A stretch of DNA of 64,000 nt from contig NC_088318.1 of NCBI RefSeq assembly GCF_910592395.1, positions 806,001 through 870,000 on the forward strand, written 5' to 3'. The notes beneath the pieces are model-generated. The model made no database searches, was not told where the DNA came from, and was given only the letters and a program-made list of their open reading frames with translations. Source of the stretch: Lineus longissimus (Eukaryota > Nemertea > Pilidiophora > Heteronemertea > Lineidae). This document shows, piece after piece, positions 1 to 12,300 of the stretch (the stretch's first letter is position 1; every line of letters starts with the position of its first letter). The position numbers and the translations under genes were made by a program.

Positions 1-265
1 AAGCCTACAATGAACCCTAACTGGGCTCCCCTAGTGACCTCTACTGGACTTTTATAATCCCTCAAACGCCCACCAGGCCAGCCTAATTTGTGTTATCAGA
101 ACATGTGAATGTGTATAGTTGCATGCACATTTAGATGTAACTGTTCAATATGTAAATGTAGATTGAAAGCCTGATTAAAAACGAAGGAGGCTCTCTAGCT
201 CTCAGTTACAAATCGTAAAATAGGAGTGGCCTGGCTGTATGAGCCCCGTCTCTTCTTCATTGCAG

Positions 266-2767
266 AGCGGTAGCAAGGGAAGTCGCCAAGATTCACAGCG
301 AGCAGGCTCTCCATCTAGCCTTGAATAAGTATGGTATAAAGGACCATGTGGTGCCGTTTGGATATCTGTTCGGGATGTTGCAAAATTGGTCGACAAACAC
401 AGGAAACTCTGAAATCGATGCAATGTAGGTAGAAATTCAAATTCTCACCCTTTCTTCAAGCTTTGCTATTGTTGGTAACCATGGCTATGCGATGTCGTGC
501 TCGTGTACTCCTGGAATTCTGAAGGAACTGAAATGGCAGGACAGGTGACTTGGAGAGTAATTTTCAACAGGACATCGATCGCTTTCTTTTACGAGCTTTA
601 TGGGTCTGCCTAAAGTAGAATACTATCTGGCATTTTGTGCACAGCTAACCTCACAACAAAACCTACTTCATGTCATTCAAACCTTTCACTTTAAACATGT
701 TAAAGGTTATCAAGTCATTTTCCATCGGCTGATGTCCTGCAAAAGGAGATAGAAGGCTTGATGAAGATGGTGACGGATGAGGGCATTGCGACTGTGTTCG
801 GCCACAATGACGCCAATCCGACCAACGTCATTTACAACCCGGCACAAGGTATGAAGACACGAATGTGACCGCGTTAACCAGCTCATCTGTTCTGGAGACT
901 GGTATCCGTAAGAAGTAGTTTTCTATGCCTTGTAATGGGTCATTAAATTTTGGCACTTGCTGCTCAAGGAAGGAAAACCCGTCGTGAATCGTAAGTCAAC
1001 TCACTGCCCAAGCGTCCGCTTTTGCTACATCGCAGATACTATGTAAACCTCCGTATTCTTTCGTTTTGGCCTACACGAAGCATTCCTAGTTTTTGGAATT
1101 TCACATCTTCAATGACGACTTTCAGCTTTTTCCAGTTATCTTTGTATTCTAGGGCAGAACATGATCCCTGAGATTAGAACATGAGTAGTTTTGCCTCACG
1201 GAAAGAACTATCAACCATGAATGTTTAATTTCATATATCATTTCGGTGTTTAACAGGCGTGGCCACTTTGGTAGACTATGAGGTGTGTGGAATGAGCCCA
1301 GAGACATATGACCTAGCCTCTTTCCTGGAAAGTTCCGCAACAGGTGAGCCGCCTCGTACGAGATATGTCATAAAGAGGATAACATCTGACCAATGTCGAT
1401 AGAAATGCTTTATTTTCTTACTTACGTCGTATCTCTAAATTGCCACTTTGGATGATAAGAAATGGAGAAAATCAGGTCAGCTGGACTGGGCGGGTTCGAA
1501 CCACTTGATCCAGTTGCTCAATCAGCGTTCAAGACAATAAACGCCAACATCAGCTAAACTAAGCATTATCTCCTAAAATAAATTTCATTGACAATAGTAT
1601 CGTTAGGACTTAATTCTAATGTTGCTGATGACGACAATAGTGCAACGTGATAAAAGCGCTTTCTGCATCATCACTGCCAACTCGATTTTTCTAGGAATGT
1701 ACCCGGATGTAGACGCTCGCCGTCATTCGCCAGATTTTCAGAAGGAATTTCTCAAGGAATATATTAAAACGAAGAGGATTCTGGAAGGAAGTGGTGATGA
1801 CATCACTGAGAAGGATGTCGAGAAGCTATACATACTGACGACGAAAACAGTGCTGGTAAGACAACTGACTGTAACAAGATCTCAAAGTATAGATATTTTT
1901 GCTGACACAAATTAGTACATGTTTTCAGAAATTTTGCGGAAGACAAAAAGGTTTTAGAGCTGTATGTATGGAACTTCTTTGAATTCTGTTGATGATATTT
2001 CTACAGTAGTCTCATGGTCTACGCATGACACCCCCATGCAGTGGCCCTGAGACTTTGAAATCTGAGGACTGCAGGCGATTTTTCACAGGCGGTCCAGTTT
2101 TAGTGATTCAGCAGCATGATAATGCTTTTGTTATGATGACATTAGTGGCAGTGTGCAGAGAAAAACCCCAAGACCATAAAGTTTACTTTGTGATGGCCTT
2201 GAATGAAATCTATTCAACAAAGATTGTTGTAAAATAGAACTCTGATTAAAACTTTATGGAGCCGCTGCGTGGACGGGTGGCGCTGCATCTTGAAAGGTCC
2301 CTGGCTTGAATACCGCAGTCGGCGTGGGTCTTTCGGAAGGTATCTTGGCGGAACGTACCAAGGTGTCTAAATGGGTACCGGTCAGAAACCTTTTCAACGT
2401 ATCTTCTTCTTCTCCAGATCGTATATTTGATATCTGCAATGGCGTTTGTCACAATCGGCGCGAACCCTATGCCAGGTAGCGGTATAGCTGGCAAGGATCT
2501 GATCGGGTAAGACTACCATAAGTTACAAGACCGAAGCCTTGAATCACGGATTATGTAACCTTCCAATCGTTAAAATAGGTAACCAGGTCGACTGAGATCT
2601 CGTCGCGACGTTCACGAAGACAAACACAAAGTGATATAAAAGTAACTTAGTGATCTGCAGCAATCTTGTTCAAATTAATCCTTTTCTGTTTCAGGTTAGG
2701 TATAACCCGTTACATGTGGTATCAAACCAATAAGGAAGAAATATTGGCACTTAAAGTTCCGGAATAA
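266..2767 (+). CDS. Choline/ethanolamine kinase-like protein, 3' part (six exons)
   Basis: Likely phosphorylates choline or ethanolamine with ATP, the first cytosolic step of the Kennedy phospholipid pathway. Exons: 266 (or 268)-424, 715-848, 1257-1343, 1695-1855, 2418-2506, 2695-2767 (TAA). All have AG/GT borders and the phases close to 233 visible residues. Seen: an AxxxAxIHSEQ segment near the start; GHNDANPTN at visible residues 82-90, matching the family's Brenner-type HNDxxxxN catalytic loop; LVDYE encoded by exon 3, in the place of the metal-binding LIDFEY; and a C-terminal helix ending RYMWYQTNKEE, as in family members where the protein ends shortly after a Y/F-rich segment. The N-terminal ATP-binding lobe is missing because the window starts inside the gene; bases 1-265 show no further exon I can support. 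Other members of the APH/choline kinase fold remain possible. A polyadenylation signal lies 135 bp after the stop. Confidence 0.85.
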
Positions 2768-2901
2768 ACCGCTTATTCCTAGACGGGCTATGTTCTCTAT
2801 TGCTAATGACGCTTGGCCTGACCGCTATCGCCTGTTGACAATTACGCAGAATCCTTTTTTGCCGCCTCGAACCAGGATGTAGATATCAAGTTGAGGTGGT
2901 A

Positions 2902-2907
2902 AATAAA
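2902..2907 (+). terminator. Polyadenylation signal AATAAA of the kinase-like gene
   Basis: Canonical AATAAA about 135 bp after the TAA of the kinase-like gene and 485 bp before the C3 start codon. It is the first well-placed hexamer after the stop, apart from one overlapping the stop codon itself. Confidence 0.5.
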
Positions 2908-3392
2908 TCATACAATTCGTAGAAACTAGAGTAGCACAGCTGTATTGTTTAATATCTCGATTGTCAACTCCTACCTTCATTCGCGTCTGGAATAGATCTA
3001 TAATTGTCGAGTGAGCCTTTTGTCTAACTATTCTTCCTGACAGTGATTTTGTGACTGTCTTTTATTTCCAGCGCTTGTTTACTTCCACCAGTACATCATC
3101 TCTATCTACATGTATATCATTTTTTGGCTGACGCTTTTTACGAGTTCAAAAGAAAGGTGGAAGAATCCTGCATGGTCTGGTAAAACCCATCAACGAGGAA
3201 GTTCAAAACAACTTACCCTAACCCATTTCTGCTCAAAGGCAATATCAAATAACATGTAATTAAAAACAAAAAACATCCGTCAATTTATGAGTCATCAACG
3301 GCCTCATTCTTCTTAACAAGGCCTTTTCTTATCTTATTCGACTGCGCGCGGCTATCATTTCTGAGCTGACATCGAAAGGAGAAGCAAGCAAG
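2908..3392 (+). promoter_or_regulatory. Intergenic gap with presumed C3 promoter and 5' UTR
   Basis: About 485 bp between the kinase-like gene's polyadenylation signal and the C3 start codon must hold the C3 promoter if no distant 5' exon exists. I see no clear TATA box and no full NF-kappaB-type GGGRNNYYCC site. The last 60 bases are moderately GC-rich and read as 5' UTR up to the start codon. Confidence 0.35.
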
Positions 3393-6300
3393 ATGATGAC
3401 TCCTCCGTGGATTCTCGGAGTGTTTGTCACTTTGGCGGCAATGTATTTGACAGAAGCAAGGTGAGTACACAATTACACAATTCTCAATTGAATAGGCCTC
3501 TTTTGGATTCAAGTTTTGTGGATCATCAGACGATATGGTATCCCGTATCGCCAATGTTATGACTGCCTAGGCCCTCTGTGCACGTCATGGCGTACCCGGT
3601 CACCTCACGGCTAGCGGCTATTGGTAATACCAGATTGTTTGGGAAAGATTCTGGTATTACTAGTGCTTTCCTGTCAACCAAATAGGTATTTGAATTACCT
3701 GTTAATCGCTTTCGTGCAGTGGCGGAACGGGGAAATGCCCTGGTAGAATTTAGAGATTTATCGAAGTGATGTTCGAATAGGCCTAGGCCAGCTACTGTCC
3801 CCAGTCGAATCTTTGCATTTCGATGCCCGAGGCTCGCGTCTGCTTTAACCACTCAGCATAATTCTATGGGTCCTTGGTTTTGCCTCGCCTAGATATGGTG
3901 CTATTATGACAGACCAGAACCCCATTTACAGCCGAGAACGAAGACACTTTTGTTTCCGAATAGCCACGAAAGATAGGCATATTCTATGCAATGTACAATG
4001 TATGTTTCATTGATTTTGCGAGAGATTTCTTATCAGTAAGCCTATATCTTAAAGAAATGTCAATGACACTTAAGTTGTTGATCAAAGTGTCTGTCTGATG
4101 TACACCTCACGGAACTAAATTTACTTTTTCAGCCCAAACCTTTTCGTTGCCTCGCCGAATCTGCTGAGGGTGAATTCTGATGAGGATGTTTGGGTTACGC
4201 TGCATCACACCCAGAACAGCCCGGTAACAGTCAAGGTCTACCTGGAAAACTATCCCGATAGGGGGCAAAGATTCTCCGCGAGAACAGTCACCATCGGGAA
4301 AGGTATGACCCGAATATAACAAAGACGCATTGCGCAGCAACAACCCGAACACTGATTCATTTTGTATTCAGTCGAACCTGAAATAGAATTAGGGGGAGAA
4401 TTGAGCCACCCACCAGGGGTTCCAGCGGTGCGAATCAACACCATAGTTATAATGCTTTCGACTTCTAGTCGGCAAAAAAAAGTAGACCACTCTCCGCCCA
4501 ACTATCCAAGTTGTCTGGGGAGACCGCTTCCCAAGGTGTACAGCTTCCCCGTTCCCCAAGGCTCACAGGTTTACAGCAAACCTAAGTTCATGATCCTTCA
4601 TGTATTAGCTCCCCGGCCGACACCATCTTAGTATATGTCAACCCCACTTATTCCAGATGAGAGTAAGAAGGTGACCATGCGAGTGGGCTGGGGGGACATC
4701 CCTCAAGTATCACAGCAGACCTATGTCTACCTGGTGGTCGAATGTCAAGCCCTCGTCTTCAGGAAAGAATCGGTCATCTTACTCTCCAAAGAGTCAGGCT
4801 ACCTCTTCCTGCAAACTGACAAGCCTCTCTACAATCCACATGAAACGGGTAGGTCTGCATGTGTTTTTGGCTAGTTGCGTCTCAGGGCGTATTTTAGCTC
4901 TCCAATGACTTTGACTTTCCTACTTGGCATTGTCGACTTTTTCGATACTCCAATAGATCTCACTGGAGCTGGAGAACCATAGTTTACTGAAAAGACCTGT
5001 TGTTTTATCGGGATGTCGCATACATGTATATTCATCAGTATGCTGGACGCACCATTTACTAGACTGTGTCCGCACCATGAACCAAGTCCTTATCCCCTTG
5101 CGTGAACGTCTACTAGGACACCATGAACCAAGTCCTTATCCCCTTGCGTGAACGTCTACTAGGACACCATGAACCAAGTCCTTATCCCCTTGCGTGAACG
5201 TCTACTAGGACTATGTTTCAGTACCAGAAGAAGAAAGAGATTGAAATGGTAAACGAGTACTTAAATGAATAACTCAATCACTCACTCCTACAACTTGACA
5301 TTTCTATGTCAACTGTGCTACTAAATCCTGCCTGAAGATGCCGCCTAGAAGCCTACATTTTGATGTAACACATTTCTAATAATCCATTACATCTATGTTA
5401 CAGTCAACATCCGTGTTGTGTCTCTTGACTCTGAGATGAAGCCTTCGAACCATGAGATTACTCTTGATGTTATTGTAAGTGAATACATCCGTTATTTCTT
5501 CATGTGGCATCCATTTCGCCTTCTGTGAAAGGGTGAAAGGCCTCCTCAGCCACGTGGTTCACTAGAACGTACAGTTGCTTCGAAGATCTGCTGGTCGAAT
5601 ATTTGTTTGAATCTAATATCTGCAATAAACATGCTCAAAACTGACAAGTTTCTTCTCTTCTTTCTTTGGTAGAATCCAAACGGAGACGTTCTCAAGAGGT
5701 TCAACAAGAAGCGAGCAACTAATGGCTTTGTGCAAGAAGAATTCGACCTTCCGAAAATCTTGGTCTATGGAAACTGGACGCTTCAAGCAAGTTACAAGGA
5801 TACCTTACAGGTAACATCATAGTTATCTTCCAAATGTATACTGGTGTAAATTTTAGCAAATGGTCAGTGCCCAACATACTGCGCTTTGACACATCATTAG
5901 TAGGGAGGTTGAGACCAGGCCAGGGACTTATTACGGATAGGAATATACACATAATTTGTCCTCTGTTCTCAAGCTCCCTATTGCCCCATCTACAGGCCGG
6001 TGCATTCCACATTCAGCCTGAACTTCTGGCACCTCTCACGTGTCTGTATTGCCTCAATCCGAAGACTGGCATTTTGGTCATCTCTTCCAGCTGGCTACTT
6101 AGTTACTCTAATACGGAATGTAGCGAGTAGAGATAATTGCATTGCTCAAGAACAAAATGACGAAACAGCCGTGGCTATTGATAATACCAAATGCGTGTTT
6201 GACAATACATGTATCACTATTAGGAAAGGCTATGATTTGGTAACGAAATTATTTCGAATAGGTTTCCCTAATGTCTGAATACATTCATTGGTTAACAACG

Positions 6301-9300
6301 AAGGAATTCATAATGAGCTTGTTTTGACGAATTATTAACCTTATCAGATATCTAAATGCTAACTTTTACACTGCAGCCTGGGGTCAAAAATACTTCAATC
6401 GAATTCGAAGTGAAGGAATATGGTATGTATCAATGCTGTCATTACTTTTTTATCCAACACAGACAGCGCGTATGAGCATGTACGAATGCAGAGTTTGGGA
6501 TCCGAGCGGACTGAGTTCACGTGGCACCCGTGAATACAATCCTCGCGAGAAGTTTCCCCACACTAGGCAGAACCAGTTAAACACAGTAGCAAAAAAGCAA
6601 TCGAACTGGATTAGACGCTCGTGTCACCTACCTGTCCCTCCCCGACACATTTTCAGCCATGTCTTTACCTTTTAAACTTTATGTCTGCAGTGCTCCCAAC
6701 GTTCTCGACCCAAGTGAAAATCATCGACGACTACATCCTAGAATCACAGCCTGAAATCCAATACAGGATCACAACAGAGTAGGTTCAGAAATTATTAGAA
6801 ACATTTACTGGCAAAAAATCAAATATATAAATTGTAGACAGGCTGGTTTCTTGCCTTTGTGACCACACTCATGCTCAGACAATGTCCAGCATCCTCGGAA
6901 TGGCTAAAATGATATTTGGGGCACTAATCATACCAGTCTACACATTGAGATGATCAACTGGCTCATTGTGATATGATGGCTCTTCCGGGAGTTCAGGAGA
7001 CGACTCGACCTAACCGCTCAGCGATTATCAAGTTGAACATATTCAACCACTGGAGACAAGTTCATGGTAACAAGTCAATGTCTTTCCAGATATGTTTTCG
7101 GTACTGCCGTCACGGGGCGTGGCACGGTGTATTACTACTTGCTTTCCCCTGATGGCATTGAGCTCCAGATAGGATACAAAGAATTCGACGTAAGTACGAC
7201 TGTCTTCCACCCATATGCGCAATATTTGATGAAAAGGAAAGGCTGCATGAGGAGAAAAACAAGAAGCAGATGTGTGTCATGCTGAAGTTCGTCCAGTTGG
7301 TTTGTCCAGGTCAACTGACTGTACTGCAGACCAATTGGTCAGTGCTTGATATTTCAGTTGGGTTGGTCAACTTGATGACTGCTAGTACATCTCCAGTTCG
7401 GCCACTTGACAATAATGGTCTTGAGAATAGGCTGCAAGAGTGGTTCAAACAGATGAGATAACTTCCACATGTGTATGTACATTTTTGGGGGTAAATAGGG
7501 TATGGAAAGTTCAGAAGGATCACTCATTATATATTCGTTTCATATGGTTGTTATCAGCAGAAAGAAAGTCAAGAAAGACAGTTCATCTATCATTTTCTAG
7601 CCAACTTCTGTCCTTCCGGATTTTGTGATAAATCGGTCAGAGAGTTAAAACAACTGGTCACATTGCATCGTTTCAGCTCTTACTGATTGAAAGATAAACA
7701 TGCAACAATGACACACTGCTTAAGGAATATGTTTACAACTTCAGATCACAGGCGTTCATATCGGAGCAATTACGAAAGATGTATTTGGGGATAAATGGTT
7801 TCCGCCGGAGAATACCCGCCTCCTCCTTAGAGTGAATGTGAGAGAGGGAGCTACTGGGAAGCAAGAGAGTTCCAGCGACTCATCAGCTGTCTTCGTGAAA
7901 AGTCCCTTTGTCGTCTCATACGAGAGGATGCCTAAGTTTTATAGACCTGGTTTGCCTTTCTCTATCGAGGTGAGAAATCGTTTTCGCAGCATTGTTGCTT
8001 TTTCTCCGTTAGGTAAGCGAGCATCGCTCTAACCGAATGTACATGTTTGTGACCTTTCCTCTGGAACAAATAAAACGTCACGTACGAATCTCGAGTTCAA
8101 ATCCGATAAGTCGGAGAGCCATTATCTTTGTCAATGAAGTACCCATTCCCAAAACCAAACCCAGCTCGAGATGCCCATGTAAAATAAATCAAAACGATTT
8201 GATGAAATCGTCACTGAAGCCGTTTTTTTCAGAGGGCTTTATCACAAAAGCTCATCCTGGAATCCCGGGCCTGGAATACCAGACTCGTACGCCCCTCACC
8301 TCACACATGTTAGGTAAGCGCGGTCATTAGCGGCGAGTGCTAAAGTTCAGCCAGGATGACAAAAACTCTCATCGAAAGCTTTACAAAATCTAACAGGACA
8401 ATAGTCCAGGGCCCAATATCTGAAACGACGCTAAACTACGATATCACATAAACGTACCGTATGATAACCTTGTTCTAAATAGTTTGACCTGACCTACCCC
8501 AACAAATTGGTGGCGGCTGGTATCCCCATCAGCATAAAGGCCCTGGTCACTACTCCAGGAGGCGGACAGCAGGGAGCTCATGCCAATCAAATAGCAACGA
8601 AGAACTACACAACTGACCAGAGTGGAAGGCAGCAGGTGACCTTAGATATACCTAGTACTGCATCCAGTTTGATAATCACAGTAAGTACATAAAATCGCCC
8701 TGCAAGATCCAATGATGCTAGTGCAAGAAATACTTCACCTCGTGAAAATAGGCAAAACCGCAAGGATCTTACTGACATGCATTAGAACATGCAACCCCAA
8801 TGCTTCACACTGACTCATAGACCATATCATTCTTTATAATGGTATTCATTGCAGCCCTCAAAAAGCGAGCTACGTACACACAAGTAACTATCAAAGATGC
8901 CATTAACTCAATTATCAGAAAAGTGGCACGTGACGTTAAATTTTTCATTTGATAGGCTAGCAAAAAGAAGAATGGCTGAAATGACGAAGGCACCGAACTG
9001 GACACATTTCGTAACTCTTTATATATACCTTGGCAAATGAAGGCATGATATTGTTTTGTCACCGCCACCACACTGAAAAGGTCTTAGGCCGTATCATTTA
9101 GTATCTTCTCGTCCATACTAGTAATTGAACTGTCTTTAGAGTACATGTACCTTTGGTAACTAATCAACGGCTACCATTTGAATTTTAGGTGAGCACACGC
9201 GACGCTGGTCTTGCGGCCAAACACCAAGCTAACAAACCAATCACTCTCGAGCCACACGTGAGTGGTAGCAATAAATTCATGGTGCTCCAGGTGCTGACTT

Positions 9301-12300
9301 CTGGTGCAGAGGTCAAGATCAACCGGAATCTACAGATCAGGGCCGATTTTACTGAGAGTGGAGCCAAGAAGGTCAACTTTATGGTAAGAACATTCAATAT
9401 ATATACTGACAGTTACCAACAAGGTATGATTCAAAAGGTGTCCACGTACGGTACAGAGGTTTGATGAAACGTACCATTTGGGACCATAATCGCTCTCCCC
9501 ATTAATTAAGAGAGGACGTCATGCCTGCGCAGGTTTCCACTGAGGGAGGTTCCACTTTTCGTAAACTAATACTAAGTAATGGTGTGATGATTGGCATGCT
9601 ATGTTGTGTCTCTGTCATAGGACGAGCAGAGGTAGAGAAGAGCAGTACATGCCATCCACAACCCTCATACAAATACTTTACCTCACTCGTGAGGAGTTTT
9701 GTAAAAAGTGACATTTTCCTTGTACTCTCTTCAACAAGGAGGATACAACATTGTATGAGTAAAAGACGGCACATGTTCACTTCACTCACTTAAATTGTAG
9801 GTTGTCGCCCGGGGAAAGATTCTGCAGCATTTCACGAATCTGGTGAACGACAGGCAAACTCACGAAAACATCCTGATCAGCCCCCTTATGTCCCCGCAAG
9901 CCCGGGTGATAGCCTACTACGTCAGCGGCCGTGAGATCATCAGTGACTCATTGGTTCTGGAAATTGTTAAATCATGTGGAAATGAGGTAAGTACGAAGTG
10001 ATGTAAAGTGATGTGTTCATGAAGTCCAGTGGCTCCTTGGCTGGCTAGCTGGAGGCCGCCGGCTCACCTTCTTCTCCGTTTTGACGATTTCAGCTGGGGT
10101 AATGTCAGTCTTGTGAAGCTCAAGGAGGTCAAGTACATTGTTGTTACTTCAGAGAACCCAATGTCTAAGTCATTAGTACTAAACTGAGCCAGAGACAGAG
10201 TTTGCAAAATGTAGTTCGCCTCATTTTGGCTGGTCAAAGCGCCGATTTCGATACTGCAAATACACGTATGTGTGCTATCGTTCTTGCTATCCTTTGTCAA
10301 TATCGTGTTTGATTTGTTTTGTAGCTTACCATCACAACAGAGAAAAACCATCGAGAATATTTACCAAAAGATAATGTGAAGCTTACCATCGCCGCCGGCA
10401 AGAGGTCAACAGTCTCGGTGTTGGGGGTGGACAAGGCTGTCTATCTGCTCAGTGAGAAGGATATCCTAACCAGGAGTAAGGTAGGTCTAAAGATTGAACC
10501 ACGCGAGGTCATGGAATGAATGAAGCCTTCAACCAAATGTCTGATTTTCAAAGCTAACATGATTAAGATGGTGTTCAAGGCGAAGGGGTCACTACAAAGC
10601 TTATTGCCAGAGATCACAGTGGACGAGAGTGATTACCGACCCACTCTACCCTGGTTTTAGAGTGTGTCGGTGTGCATTGCGGGGTCACACAGAGGAAAAG
10701 CATCCGAGTTTTGATCGGAGGTCGTGGGTTCGAGACCCAGCCACTGCCACACGGCACTTTCAACTGGTCCGAGGTGGCCAGGTGTAGCTCGGTGTGCTGT
10801 ATTTCTTCCCTTGAATTCTACAGAAAGGTTTGTGTGTTAGGCTGGGTAATGTAAAGCACTTTGCGAGAGCAGACAGTATACAAGCGATCATTCTATAGAA
10901 GAAGAAAGAAAGTTAGATATCATTATCAGAATGAGTAATCCATATTTTACTCATAACTTGCGTTTGAAAATAAAGTAAACCTGTTTTTTTTTACATTTCA
11001 GATGTTTAAGAAGATGTTAGAGATGGACATAGGGTGTGGTCCTGGTGGGGGCAAGGACGCGTCTGATGTTTTCAAGGTAAGCCAATGTAATGTGATTGGC
11101 TCGGTTGTATCGCAGCTTTGCTATCTAGCTTGGTGAGGTATTTTACCTCTACCTCGGCTGATTACCTGTTAAACATTCCAGCCACTTTTCCTTACAGCAA
11201 GCTGGACTAAGCGTACTAGCAAAGACAGGCGTTATTGCCATCCCAAGAAGGAGCACAGAGGGATGTCCACAAAACAAGTTCAGGAGGAGGAGAGATGTCA
11301 TGGCGACGTATTCAGATATCAGTAAGTTTCTCTTATTTGATCGGCCAGGGCCTCCATTATTTTGGGCAGACTCCAGTTTGCCGATTTCTGGGTGTCTTTG
11401 GAAATTATATCAGATCGGAGTGGCGGCAATAGTCGAAGAGAAAGGTATCGTGTTGCGTGCTGCATCCTATCACTTAAAAACGAATAGGCAGACTATGGTG
11501 TCAAACAACACGCCAAACTGAAGGACCTCACGAGATTCTCTCTTAACTAATGCCTGTCTCTCGCATTGCTACAGTCAAATATCGTCTGGCTTTGACGGAT
11601 GTAGGCCCATAATGGCTGGGTATGGGGCCGACTCAAATAATGATGTACTCATTAAAAATTAATTACATGCATGTTGTAATCACTGGTGGGAGGAGTAATT
11701 CTAGCTGCTCATCTTTTAGTTTTAATGAGAAACGCTCGGAGATGAATGATGATTTGCCCTTCCTATATTTCTTTCTTCTCGATCAGTCGCTCGTCTGAGC
11801 GATCAGGATAAGGTATGCTGCAATCAGGGAGTGAGCGACAGTGTCGATGCTGTAAGGACATGCCGGGAGCTCACTCGTGATTACGGATCGACACGACGGT
11901 CCTGCTCTCAGGCGTATTTACAGTGCTGTGAGGCTGAGAAACGTAAGTTGACTCTCATCAATGTTCGCAAATATATTCACCACTTCTTGAAAACCAATTT
12001 TCCTGAAGTCTCATTTAATCCTTACTCGTGATTATTTCAAATCCTAAGATCATATGCAGTGAACGAGTTTCGACATAGACCTTTCTAGGGTAACCAAGTA
12101 AAAGGCTACAAAAACATTGAAATCCACGACATGAGTGTACAAGATAAAAGAGGCAGCAAGTTACTGTTTCTGTCTCCTAATTTCTTTACTCCTTGCTGCA
12201 GGCAGAGTGGCAGGTGGCCGTGGGAGGTCAGGCGCCAATGATGACCAGCTCCTTCAAGGATCATTTGAGAATGTAGAGGTTGATATAAGGAAAGACTTCC

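Noticed and set aside
1465..1540. GGGTTCGAACC word suggesting a tRNA or SINE
   Set aside because: Resembles a B-box but no A-box or cloverleaf could be built on either strand.
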